64,000 nt of DNA from Ectopseudomonas guguanensis (GTDB taxonomy: Bacteria; Pseudomonadota; Gammaproteobacteria; Pseudomonadales; Pseudomonadaceae). Within the stretch, counting starts at the first letter, position 1, and every line of letters begins with the position of its first letter. This document shows positions 52,516 through 61,595 of this stretch, piece after piece. The notes under the pieces were generated by a model. It made no database searches. It was not told where the DNA came from and worked only from the letters and a program-made list of their open reading frames with translations. The translations under genes were made by a program, and so were the position numbers. Location: contig NZ_FNJJ01000001.1 in the NCBI RefSeq assembly GCF_900104265.1, positions 260,557 through 324,556 on the forward strand, in the 5' to 3' direction.

Positions 52516-53043
52516 TTATGCCTCGAACGCCTTGACCCGCTCCAGCCACTGCAGATCGAGACGCGTCTGCTCCAGCTGCAGCCCCTGCCGCTCCATGGCC
52601 TCACGGTGGGCATCGATCTCGCGCACCATCTGGCTCAGCTCGCTGGAGTTACCGTCGAGCTGGTGCATCTGGGTCACCCCCAGGTGGTAGAAGCGCAGCA
52701 GCTTCATTGCCGTTTCATCGCCCTGCGCAACCCCCGCCTTGACGTGATGCATGACATTGGTCACGCGCATCAGGCTGCGCTTGAGGCGCCAGCCGTAGAC
52801 GGCCGCTGCCATGAAGGGCCGCGGCCATAGCTGCAGGCGCACCAGGGCGATGGTCAGCGCCAGGCCGGCCAGCACTCCCAGCAGGTTCCACTTGAAGTTG
52901 TCGCCACCCGGCGCGCCGAACAGCTGCGTGCTCGCCGTGGCGCAGAGCATGGCCAGCGCCACGAAGATGGCCGCAATCACCGCCGTGCTACGGCGGGTCT
53001 GCTGGCGGTAGTAGGCAGGGTCGATGGACTGGATTTCGAACAT
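52516..53043 (-). CDS. DUF3087 membrane protein
   Basis: 175 residues. Two membrane helices (about 20-42 and 53-71) and a soluble alpha-helical C-terminus with AMKLLRFYHLGVTQMHQLDG and a likely coiled coil (ELSQMVREIDAHREAMERQG). This matches DUF3087. Function unknown. Confidence 0.82.
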   Translation of the reverse strand: MFEIQSIDPAYYRQQTRRSTAVIAAIFVALAMLCATASTQLFGAPGGDNFKWNLLGVLAGLALTIALVRLQLWPRPFMAAAVYGWRLKRSLMRVTNVMHHVKAGVAQGDETAMKLLRFYHLGVTQMHQLDGNSSELSQMVREIDAHREAMERQGLQLEQTRLDLQWLERVKAFEA

Positions 53044-53355
53044 GGCGCGACTCTCGGAACGAACAGCGTGGGGTCGCCACCATGCACCATCACGTCACAT
53101 CGGTCGAGCCCGGGCGCAGGCTAGACATGCAGGTGTCACGGCCTGGCCGGGCTCGAGCAGCTGGTGGCGAAACGCGCCTCAGTGGCGAGACAGCCGAAGC
53201 TCGGCGCATCTGGCACGAGTGCCGGCTTACGACTTTTCCGCCGGCGGTCGCCTTTACTCTCATGCTGCCGGCCATCGCGGCCGATACATGAGCGGCAACA
53301 TCGGCCCGATAGGCTGGCCCATGCCCTGCGCCCCATCTCGAAATGGAGTCACCCC
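53044..53355. other. 312-base divergent gap before the third chemoreceptor gene
   Basis: No gene seen. A GCCGATAC string (53280-53287), one base off the FliA -10 consensus, lies 69 bases before the chemoreceptor start, but the -35 is absent at the expected distance. No repeats of the REP families occur here. Confidence 0.5.
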
Positions 53356-55002
53356 ATGCGTCTCGACGCCCTCTCCCTGAAAACCCGCCTGATCATTGCG
53401 GTGGCCATCCCCTGCATCGCCCTGCTGCTGGTGGCGCTGACCAGCCTGAGCAGCATGTCCAGCATGTATCGGGACACGCAGGTGCTCTACATCAACACCG
53501 CCGCACCCATGCGCGCCATGGCCGAGGTGGCCTCGCGCATCCCGCGCATGCGCGTGGGGATCGACATGATGCTGCTGCAGGAAACCCCGCTGCGCGACGA
53601 GCGCGGGGTGAAATCGCGCGTGCAGGATGCACGCAACGAGGACATCCCCGGCATGCGCGAAGCGATGCGCCAGGCCGTGGCCGCCCAGGTCAACCCGGAG
53701 CGCAAGGCGCAGGCGCAAAAGCTGCTCGACCAGTTCGAGGCCATGGTCAGCAACGAGATCGATCCGATGCTCGCGGCCTTCGACGCCGGCGACATGGCCC
53801 GCGCCCAGCAGATCTATCGCGACCAGTACGCCAAGACCTACGGGGTGATGCGCCAGGGCACCAACGAGTTGCTCGACGCGCTGCTGCAGCAGGCCGAACA
53901 GCAGAACCAGCACAGCGCCGAGAGCTACAGCGAGAGCCGGACCCGCCAGATCGCCATCATCGCCATTGGCCTGCTGGTGTCGGTGATCATTTCCTGGCTG
54001 ATCGTCATCCAGCTGCGCCGCCGCGTCGCCGTGCTGCAGAACAGCCTGGGCCAGGCGGCCGACAACCTGGCCCTGGATACTCGTATCGAGCTGCCCGGCC
54101 AGGACGAGCTGAGCGAGATCGCGCGCAGCTTCAACCAGTTCATCGACAAGGTGCACGGCGCCATGCGCCAGCTGGCCGACAACTCGCGCCAGCTTTCGGG
54201 CATGGCTCGCGACGTGGCCGAGCGCGCGCGCCTGACCCAGAGCAACTGCACCGCGCAGAGCGACCGAACGGTGCAGGTGGCCACCGCCATCAACGAGCTG
54301 GGCTCGACCGTCAACGAGATCGCCCGTAACGCCGAGAACGCCGCCAATGTCGCCCGCGAGGCGACCCAGTACGCCAGCGATGGTAGCGCCGTGGTAGACC
54401 AGGCACGCGGGCAGATCGATGCGCTCAACGGCGAGCTGGAGCAGGCTGCCAAGGTGATCGAGGCCCTGGCCGCGCAGACCGAGGCCATCAGCACCACGCT
54501 CAACACCATCCGTAGCATTTCCGAGCAGACCAACCTGCTCGCCCTCAACGCCGCCATCGAGGCGGCGCGTGCCGGTGAGCAGGGCCGCGGCTTCGCCGTG
54601 GTGGCGGACGAGGTACGTACGTTGGCCAGCCGCTCCGGCGCCTCCACCGAAGAAATCCAGCAGGTCATCGACCGTCTGCAGAACGAATCACGCTCGGCCG
54701 TCGAGGCCATGGCCAAGGGCCAACGGCAAAGCGCGCTGGTGGTGGAGTACGCCGGCAAGGCATCGGCTGCGCTGGAGCAGATCAATGGCCATATCGGCCA
54801 GATCAGCGATCAGAACATCCAGGTCGCCACCGCCACCGAGGAGCAGTCCAGCGTGGTCGAGGACATCAACCGCAATATCGTCGACATCAACGAACTGACC
54901 GTCGGCACCACCCATATCGCCGATCAGCTGAACCAGGCCAGCAGCGACCTGCAGGCGCTCTCGACGCAGCTCGATGGGCTGGTGGGGCGTTTCCGCCTGT
55001 AA
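53356..55002 (+). CDS. Methyl-accepting chemotaxis protein
   Basis: 548 residues from [20 protein letters not shown], with TGGAG before the ATG. Membrane helix at about 14-34, a periplasmic helical-bundle sensor (35-195; [18 protein letters not shown]), a second helix at about 197-218 ([20 protein letters not shown]), HAMP, and the signalling tip [20 protein letters not shown]. It stands alone away from other che genes. Ligand unknown; no CheR-docking pentapeptide. Confidence 0.93.
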   Translation: MRLDALSLKTRLIIAVAIPCIALLLVALTSLSSMSSMYRDTQVLYINTAAPMRAMAEVASRIPRMRVGIDMMLLQETPLRDERGVKSRVQDARNEDIPGMREAMRQAVAAQVNPERKAQAQKLLDQFEAMVSNEIDPMLAAFDAGDMARAQQIYRDQYAKTYGVMRQGTNELLDALLQQAEQQNQHSAESYSESRTRQIAIIAIGLLVSVIISWLIVIQLRRRVAVLQNSLGQAADNLALDTRIELPGQDELSEIARSFNQFIDKVHGAMRQLADNSRQLSGMARDVAERARLTQSNCTAQSDRTVQVATAINELGSTVNEIARNAENAANVAREATQYASDGSAVVDQARGQIDALNGELEQAAKVIEALAAQTEAISTTLNTIRSISEQTNLLALNAAIEAARAGEQGRGFAVVADEVRTLASRSGASTEEIQQVIDRLQNESRSAVEAMAKGQRQSALVVEYAGKASAALEQINGHIGQISDQNIQVATATEEQSSVVEDINRNIVDINELTVGTTHIADQLNQASSDLQALSTQLDGLVGRFRL

Positions 55003-55022
55003 CCTGAAATTCCCACCAGGCT

Positions 55023-55107
55023 GGTGTGCGCGGCGCACCCTACGGCGTGCCGCGCGACACCTACGGCAAGGCGATGATGCCGGCCCGTAGGGTGCGCCGT
55101 GCGCACC
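55023..55107. repeat. REP family-C inverted pair
   Basis: Arms 55023-55043 and 55087-55107 (GTAGGGTGCGCCGTGCGCAC..) between convergent genes, close copies of the pair at 50161/50280. Confidence 0.85.
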
Positions 55108-55114
55108 GAGCCAC

Positions 55115-56560
55115 CTACAGGTCTTCGTCGATGCGCTCGCGCAGATAGTCGTAGAAGGGGTTGGAGGTCGCCCGCTGCAGGCTGTCCAGCCCCACCACCA
55201 GCACGCCACGCTCACCGCGCGGCGCCAGGGTGCCCAGCGCCACGCCGTAGTCTTCGCCAGGCGCCGGATCGCTGCCGTACAAGGGATCGCTGGGCGGAAA
55301 CGGCAGTGCCACGTGCGACAGCGAGAACAGCTGGCTCGGGTAATCCACACCCAGCGGCTGACGCTGCACCTGCAAGCTGCCCGCCGCGGTACGCCGGGCC
55401 TCGACCGCACGCCCCCGTTCGGGTGCCACGCCCACCACGGTCAGGTCGTAGTCGCGCTCGGCCGGCGGCAGCAACTCTTCCAGCAAGCTGCTCATGTCAG
55501 CCCGCAGCAGGGAGCTGACCGCCTGCGAACGATTGATGTCGAAGACCACCAGTTCGCTGCCGTTGGCCGGCAGGCGGTCGAACAGGTCGCGCACCACCGC
55601 GGGCGTGCTTACCGTGCTGTCGGCCAGCGACTGGAAGGCCAGCACCGGCGGCAGCCGCTGCAAACGTCCATCGGCCTCGGCGGCATCGAAGGCGCGCTGC
55701 ACCTCATGCGTCAGCTCGTAGGTCTGCCGCGCGGCATGCACCGGAAAGGAGTTGTACTTGAACGGATTGAATTCCGGCAGCACGTTCATCCAGGCCGATT
55801 TGGCGAACGCCGGCAACACTGCCGGCAAGGCTGCCAGGCCGGCATAACGGGCATAGCGGGTGACCCCGACCATCGGCGAGATCAGCACCAGACGCTGCGG
55901 CATGGCCAGGCGCTCGTCCTCCAGCGCAGCCAGGCTGTAGCGCAGCGCCAGGGCGCCGCCGTTGGAATAGCCGATCAGGTACAGCGGCCCGTCCGGCACC
56001 TGGCGCCGGGCTTCGCGCACCGCCAGACGGGTGGCGGCCAGCCACTGCTCCCAGCGTGCCGCAGTCAGCGCCCCCGGTACGGTGCCGTGACCGGGCATGC
56101 GTGGCACCACGGCGAGCAGACCCTGCTCGCTCAGGTAGCTGGCGATATGGCGCAGGCTATAGGGCGAATCGGTCAGGCCGTGCAGCAACACCACCACGCC
56201 GCGCGGCGCACCGGCTGGCGGCAGGATGAAGGAACGGTTCCAGTCCTGCGGCAGCTTGCCGGGGTAGACGGGGCTTTCGCTGGAGTAGCGGCTGAAGGGC
56301 GCCACGCCGACCGCCGTCACCGGTTCGATCAGCTCGCGCTGCAGGCGCTGGTGTATCGCGGCCTCGGCTGCCAGATAGGCCTGCCAGTCGGCCTGGTCCA
56401 GTTCATCGGCCTCCAGTTCCTGCGGCACCAGGCGGTGCCAGGGCTGCAGATCGGGCAATGACGACAGCCCGGCAATGCGAACGCCCAGCAGGGCCACCGC
56501 GATCAGCAACAGCAGTACAAGCGTCCAGGCCATCACGTTGCGCATGCGCGGTAAACGCAT
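55115..56560 (-). CDS. Membrane-anchored alpha/beta hydrolase
   Basis: 481 residues. One N-terminal anchor (about 9-30), then an alpha/beta hydrolase with oxyanion strand VVVLLHGLTDSPYSLRHIAS, nucleophile elbow LIGYSNGGALAL (Ser about 197) and acid/base candidates further on (SLADSTVSTPAV; SLSHVALPFPPSD). GGAGGC precedes the ATG. Substrate unknown. The region faces the periplasm if the helix is an uncleaved signal anchor. Confidence 0.82.
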   Translation of the reverse strand: MRLPRMRNVMAWTLVLLLLIAVALLGVRIAGLSSLPDLQPWHRLVPQELEADELDQADWQAYLAAEAAIHQRLQRELIEPVTAVGVAPFSRYSSESPVYPGKLPQDWNRSFILPPAGAPRGVVVLLHGLTDSPYSLRHIASYLSEQGLLAVVPRMPGHGTVPGALTAARWEQWLAATRLAVREARRQVPDGPLYLIGYSNGGALALRYSLAALEDERLAMPQRLVLISPMVGVTRYARYAGLAALPAVLPAFAKSAWMNVLPEFNPFKYNSFPVHAARQTYELTHEVQRAFDAAEADGRLQRLPPVLAFQSLADSTVSTPAVVRDLFDRLPANGSELVVFDINRSQAVSSLLRADMSSLLEELLPPAERDYDLTVVGVAPERGRAVEARRTAAGSLQVQRQPLGVDYPSQLFSLSHVALPFPPSDPLYGSDPAPGEDYGVALGTLAPRGERGVLVVGLDSLQRATSNPFYDYLRERIDEDL

Positions 56561-56608
56561 GAGGCGCCTCCTTGGTTGCGGTTGTTTCTGACCCTAGCGC
56601 AAAGCGGC

Positions 56609-59600
56609 TCAGGCCTCCACCAGGCTCCACTGCTTGGCGAGGCGCTTGTCCGATACCGCCATCTTCGTCCCCAGTTGCTGGGCGAACAGCGACACGCGGT
56701 ATTCCTCCAGCATCCAGCGATACAGGGTCAGCTGCGGGTCACGCTTGCCTTCCTGGGCATGCTTGGCCGTACGCGCCTGGTACTGTTCCCAATAGCCTGT
56801 GAGCTCGCCCGTCCATACGCGGTCGCGCTGCACCTGCGCGCCGACCTTGTCCAGGCGCTGCTCGATGGCCTTGAGGTAACGCGGAATCTCCTTGAGCCAC
56901 TCGCCCGGCGTCTCGCGCACGAAGCCGGCGTACACCAGATTGGCCAGCTGCTGCTTGATGTCGTTGAGCGCCATGGCCTGGGCCAGGTCGATCTTGCCCT
57001 TGAAGCGCTTCTGCAGGTCATGGTGCAGCTTGAGAATCTCCAGCACCTGGCGGGCGATACGTTCGGCATGCGCCGTCCAGTCGCCGCGCTTGCGCTCGGC
57101 CAGCTGCGCCAGGGCCGCGCCATCACGCGGTAGCGTCGCTTCGCCTTCGAGGATGCAGGCATCCAGGCTGGCCAGCAGAATGTCCTCGACCAGCGCCTCG
57201 ACGCGGCCAATATCGCGGTACAGCAAGCCCAGCTCGGTCAGCCCCGGCAGCTTGCCGCGCAGAAACTTCGCCTGCTCGGCCAGTTGCTGCAACAGCAAAC
57301 GCTGCAGCGCACGACGATGCTGGAAGTCGGCCTCGGCCTGGGTCGGGAAGCGCCCTTCCTTGACCACCCCGCCCTCTTCCACCAGCGCCGGGTAGACGGT
57401 CATGGAAAGCCCGGCAATCTTCTGCTGCGCCTTCTCGGCCACTTCGGCAAAGGCCTTGGCCTCCACCGCTTTCGGCTTGTCGCTCTGCTGCGGGATGGCC
57501 AAGGCAGCCTGGCTGGCCTCGGCGAAACGCGCGGTCAGCTCGGCCAGATCGCGACCTTCACCGAGGAACTTGCCGCGCGCATCCACCACCTCGATATTCA
57601 TCTTCAGGTGGTTTTCGATGCTTTCAGCCGCTTCCGCCCAGGCCTCGTCGGACACCCGTGCGCCAGTCATGCGCAAAAGCTCCTGGCCGAGCGCCTGCGG
57701 CAACGAACCCTGGCCGAATACCAGCTTGTCCAGCGCGGCGCCGACGAAGTCCGGCACCGGCACGAAGTTCTTGCGCAGCGCCTTGGGCAGGCCGCGTACC
57801 AGCGCCACGCACTTGGCTTCCAGCAGGCCCGGTACCAGCCACTCGAGGCGTTCGGGCTGCAGTTGCGGCAACAGCGGTGCCGGCACGCGCAGGGTCACGC
57901 CGTCACGCGGGTGGTTGGGCTCGAAGTGATAGCTCAGCGGCAATTGCAGCTCGCCGATGCGCAGGGTGTCCGGATACTGCGCGGCGGTGACCTCCCTGGC
58001 ATCGCGGGCCAGGGCGTCTTCCTCGCGCATGATCAGCAGCTGCGGATCGGCGGCGCTGCCTTTCTTGTACCAGCTCTCGAAACTCGCGGCCTGGTAGATG
58101 TCCTGCGGGATGCGCGCCTCGTAGTAGCCGAACAGGGTTTCCTCGTCGGCGAGGATGTCGCGGCGGCGCGACTTGGCCTCCAGCTCGTCGAGGCGTTCGA
58201 GCAACTGGCGGTTGGCGGTCAGGCAGCGCACGCGGCTGTTGATCTCGCCACGCACCAGCCCCTCGCGAATAAACATCTCGCGCGCCACCGGCGGATCGAT
58301 GGGGCCGTAATGCACCGGGCGGCGCCCGACGATGATCATGCCGTACAGGGTGACCTGCTCGTAGGCCACCACCTGGCCGCGCTTCTTCTCCCAGTGCGGC
58401 TCCAGATGGTTCTTCTTCACCAGGTGCACCGCCAGCGGCTCGATCCAGTCCGGCTCGATCTTCGCCACCATACGAGCGAACAGCTTGGTGGTTTCCACCA
58501 GTTCGGCGGCCATCACCCAGTTGGGTTTCTTGCGCCCGATCACGCTGGAGGGGTGAATCCAGAAGCGCCGCTGGCGCGCGCCGAGGTAGTCGCCCTCCTC
58601 GGTCTTCTGGCCGATCTGGCTGAGCAGGCCGGCGAGAATCGCCTTGTGCACGGCGGCGTAATTCTTCGCCCGCACCGCCGCCTCGCTGGCCTCGGCCTGC
58701 TGGCGGGCGATGGCGTTGACGCGGGTGTCCTTGGTCGGCTGCGGCACGTTCGCCGCCTGCTCACCCTTCACCTCCGAGCGGTTCTGCCCGCCCTTGCCCG
58801 TCAACTGCAGATCACGGGCGATCAGCACCAGTTGCCGGTGCGCGTCGCGCCACTCACGCAGGCGCATGTAGTTGAGGAAGTTCTTCTTGCACCAGGTGCG
58901 CAGCGGGTTGCTGCCCAGCTCCTGGCGTTTCTCTTCGAAGCCGCGCCACAGATTGATCAGCGCGGCGAAGTCCGAGTCCACATCCTTCCATTGCGCGTGC
59001 GCCTGGTCGGCGGCCTGCTGGCGATCCATCGGCCGCTCGCGCGGATCCTGCACCGACAGCGCGGCAGCGACAATGAGGATTTCCTCCAGGCTGCCCTGCT
59101 TGGCGCCTTCCAGCACCATGCGTCCCAGGCGCGGGTCGATGGGCAGGCGCGCCAGTTGCCGGCCGATGGGCGTAAGCTGGCTTTCGCGGTTGACCGCCGA
59201 CAGCTCCTGCAACAGGTTGAAGCCGTCGCTGATGGCCTTGCCATCTGGCGGCTCGATAAAGGGGAAGTCCTCGATGCTGCCCAGGCGCAGATGCAGCATC
59301 TGCAGGATCACCGCCGCGAGATTGGTACGCAGAATCTCCGGATCGGTGAACTCAGGGCGACCGAGAAAATCCTCCTCGCTGTACAAACGAATGCAGATGC
59401 CCGGCTCGACCCGCCCGCATCGGCCCTTGCGCTGGTTGGCGCTGGCCTGCGACACCGGCTCGATGGGTAAGCGCTGCACCTTGGCACGGTAGCTGTAGCG
59501 GCTGATGCGCGCGGTGCCGCTGTCGATCACGTAGCGAATGCCCGGCACGGTCAGCGAGGTTTCCGCAACGTTGGTGGCCAGCACGATCTTGCGCCCCGGC

Positions 59601-60625
59601 ATGGGCGCGAAAATCTTCTGCTGCTCGGCCGGCGTCAACCGCGCATACAGCGGCAGCACCTCGGTATGGCGCAGATTGGCCTTGCGCAGCACCTCGGCGG
59701 ACTCGCGAATCTCGCGCTCACCGGGCAGGAACACCAGCACGTCGCCGGGGCGCTTGCCCACGCTGCGCTCGTGCTCGGCGATCTCGTCCAGCGCGGCGAG
59801 AATGCCCTGGTCGATGGACAGGTCATCGAGCAGACGCTCGCCCTCCTCGTCCACCTCGGCCGCCAGCGGGCGATACCAGGTTTCCACCGGGTAGGTGCGA
59901 CCGGACACCTCGATGATCGGCGCGTCGTTGAAGTGCTTGGAAAAGCGTTCCAGATCGATGGTCGCCGAGGTGATGATCAGCTTCAGATCCGGGCGGCGCG
60001 GCAGCAGGGTCTTCAGGTAGCCGAGCAGGAAGTCGATGTTGAGGCTGCGTTCGTGCGCCTCGTCGACGATGATGGTGTCGTACTTTTCCAGAAAGCGGTC
60101 GTGCTGGGTTTCGGCGAGCAGGATGCCGTCGGTCATCAGCTTGATCAGCGTGCCGTCCTTGCTCTGATCCTCGAAACGCACCTGATAGCCGACCAGCTCG
60201 CCCAGCGGCGTACCGATTTCCTCGGCCACCCGAGTCGCCACACTGCGCGCCGCCAGCCGACGCGGCTGGGTATGGCCGATCAGCCCATGCACGCCCCGGC
60301 CAATCTCCAGACAGATCTTCGGCAACTGCGTGGTCTTGCCCGAACCGGTCTCACCGGCGATCACCACCACCTGGCTCTTCTCCAGCGCGGCCTTGATCTC
60401 GTCGCGCTTGGCGGCAATCGGCAGCGCATCGTCGTAGCGCATCGCCGGGATGCTGCTACGGCGCGCCGCCACCTTGTCGCTGGACGCCTGAAAACGCTCC
60501 AGCCACTGCGCCAGCTTGGCCTCGTCGGGGTGCTTCTGCAGCTCATGCAACTGCCGGCGCAAGCGATGGCGCTCGGCGATCATGACGTGGTCGAGGTTGT
60601 TCTGCAGCGTGGCGAGGTCAGTCAT
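56609..60625 (-). CDS. hrpA: ATP-dependent RNA helicase HrpA
   Basis: 1338 residues from MTDLATLQNNLDHVM; further upstream codons do not resemble the family. DEAH-box motifs: I (VIAGETGSGKTTQLPKICLE), Ia (TQPRRLAARS), II (DEAH in IIVDEAHERSLNIDFLLGY), III (SATI), and VI (QRKGRCGRV). An HA2/OB-fold region and the large HrpA-specific C-terminal domain (DUF3418) follow, giving the usual length near 1300. Involved in mRNA processing and rescue of stalled ribosomes in related bacteria. Confidence 0.95.
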   Translation of the reverse strand: MTDLATLQNNLDHVMIAERHRLRRQLHELQKHPDEAKLAQWLERFQASSDKVAARRSSIPAMRYDDALPIAAKRDEIKAALEKSQVVVIAGETGSGKTTQLPKICLEIGRGVHGLIGHTQPRRLAARSVATRVAEEIGTPLGELVGYQVRFEDQSKDGTLIKLMTDGILLAETQHDRFLEKYDTIIVDEAHERSLNIDFLLGYLKTLLPRRPDLKLIITSATIDLERFSKHFNDAPIIEVSGRTYPVETWYRPLAAEVDEEGERLLDDLSIDQGILAALDEIAEHERSVGKRPGDVLVFLPGEREIRESAEVLRKANLRHTEVLPLYARLTPAEQQKIFAPMPGRKIVLATNVAETSLTVPGIRYVIDSGTARISRYSYRAKVQRLPIEPVSQASANQRKGRCGRVEPGICIRLYSEEDFLGRPEFTDPEILRTNLAAVILQMLHLRLGSIEDFPFIEPPDGKAISDGFNLLQELSAVNRESQLTPIGRQLARLPIDPRLGRMVLEGAKQGSLEEILIVAAALSVQDPRERPMDRQQAADQAHAQWKDVDSDFAALINLWRGFEEKRQELGSNPLRTWCKKNFLNYMRLREWRDAHRQLVLIARDLQLTGKGGQNRSEVKGEQAANVPQPTKDTRVNAIARQQAEASEAAVRAKNYAAVHKAILAGLLSQIGQKTEEGDYLGARQRRFWIHPSSVIGRKKPNWVMAAELVETTKLFARMVAKIEPDWIEPLAVHLVKKNHLEPHWEKKRGQVVAYEQVTLYGMIIVGRRPVHYGPIDPPVAREMFIREGLVRGEINSRVRCLTANRQLLERLDELEAKSRRRDILADEETLFGYYEARIPQDIYQAASFESWYKKGSAADPQLLIMREEDALARDAREVTAAQYPDTLRIGELQLPLSYHFEPNHPRDGVTLRVPAPLLPQLQPERLEWLVPGLLEAKCVALVRGLPKALRKNFVPVPDFVGAALDKLVFGQGSLPQALGQELLRMTGARVSDEAWAEAAESIENHLKMNIEVVDARGKFLGEGRDLAELTARFAEASQAALAIPQQSDKPKAVEAKAFAEVAEKAQQKIAGLSMTVYPALVEEGGVVKEGRFPTQAEADFQHRRALQRLLLQQLAEQAKFLRGKLPGLTELGLLYRDIGRVEALVEDILLASLDACILEGEATLPRDGAALAQLAERKRGDWTAHAERIARQVLEILKLHHDLQKRFKGKIDLAQAMALNDIKQQLANLVYAGFVRETPGEWLKEIPRYLKAIEQRLDKVGAQVQRDRVWTGELTGYWEQYQARTAKHAQEGKRDPQLTLYRWMLEEYRVSLFAQQLGTKMAVSDKRLAKQWSLVEA

Positions 60626-60850
60626 CTGGATCGGGGCAATCAGGGCAAAGGCGGGATTGTCGCAGATTCGAGCCCTGCCCGCTGCCGGGAGAGCGCGCGT
60701 AGGGCGGATCGGAACGCCGACCTCTCGTAGCGCCAGCGAACAGTCCACCAATCCAGACTCAAAACAGCGCTACAACCTATCCTTTAGCACTCCAAAAGCT
60801 GCCATATCCTCCAGCTTGGCAATTCGTGCTTTATAAACTACATTCAGCCC

Positions 60851-61153
60851 ATGCAAAAAATCGAATCCGCCACCTTCAGAAACTGGCTGAAGAAGCTCAA
60901 GGACGACACCGGCAAGGCGCGCATCGTGGCCCGGATAAACCGGCTGATGGAAGGCCTGCCAGGCGACGTGGCACCGGTCGGCCACGGTGTCAGCGAACTG
61001 CGGATTCACTATGGCCCCGGCTACCGGGTGTATTTCCACCAGCAAGGCGACACGCTGGTGATCCTGCTCTGCGCAGGCGACAAGGGCAGCCAACGCCGTG
61101 ACATAGAGGCCGCCCAGCAGATCCTGCAGACGTGGAGAACACGAGATGACTGA
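60851..61153 (+). CDS. HigB/RelE-type toxin (Gp49-like)
   Basis: 100 residues from MQKIESATFRNWLKKLKD. RelE/ParE-like fold of the addiction-module killer family: KARIVARINRLMEGLPGDVAPVG, VSELRIHYGPGYRVYF and LVILLCAGDKGSQ. These act as ribosome-dependent mRNA interferases. It precedes and overlaps the antitoxin gene by eight bases, the higBA gene order. Confidence 0.9.
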   Translation: MQKIESATFRNWLKKLKDDTGKARIVARINRLMEGLPGDVAPVGHGVSELRIHYGPGYRVYFHQQGDTLVILLCAGDKGSQRRDIEAAQQILQTWRTRDD

Positions 61154-61439
61154 AACCTTTAGTGACTTCGACCCCGCCGAATACCTCACCAGCCCCGCAG
61201 CCATTGCCGAGTTCATGAGCGACGCTCTGGAAACTGGCGATGCCGGCTATATCGCCAAAGCCCTGGGCGTGGTGGCACGCGCCAAAGGCATGACCGAACT
61301 GGCCAGAGAAACCGGCCTGTCCCGCGAGCAGCTTTATCGCTCCTTCAGCGAACACGGCAACCCGACACTGAAAACCATGCTTGCGGTGATGAAGGCGCTG
61401 GGGGTTGATATGGCGGCACGGCCGCATGGTGCGCGGTAA
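61146..61439 (+). CDS. HTH antitoxin of the addiction module
   Basis: 97 residues from MTETFSDFDPAEYLTSPAA. The family is the putative addiction-module antidote protein: DAGYIAKALGVVARAKGMTELARETGLSREQLYRSFSEHG, an XRE-like HTH, then PTLKTMLAVMKALGVDM. It neutralises the toxin and would repress the operon by binding upstream of 60851. Confidence 0.9.
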   Translation: MTETFSDFDPAEYLTSPAAIAEFMSDALETGDAGYIAKALGVVARAKGMTELARETGLSREQLYRSFSEHGNPTLKTMLAVMKALGVDMAARPHGAR

Positions 61440-61595
61440 GGGTGTTAGTGTACACAGGGATTACAAGCAAACTTATTATTTAAAAGACACAAGCAGAAAA
61501 ATAAATACCCCCTATTTTTCTGCACAGATGAAAATAATAATCGCAACATTGTTCTTCACTGAAACCAACCTTAAAAATTAGCGCTGAGAAAAAAC

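Noticed and set aside
53280..53287. FliA promoter for the chemoreceptor at 53356
   Set aside because: GCCGATAC fits the -10 but nothing like TAAAGTTT lies 11 bases upstream.
60770..61216. Minus-strand 148-residue ORF ending YKARIAKLEDMAAFGVLKDRL
   Set aside because: The C-terminus looks protein-like, but the rest is antisense to the toxin gene and the frame has no ribosome site. The toxin/antitoxin reading is far better supported.
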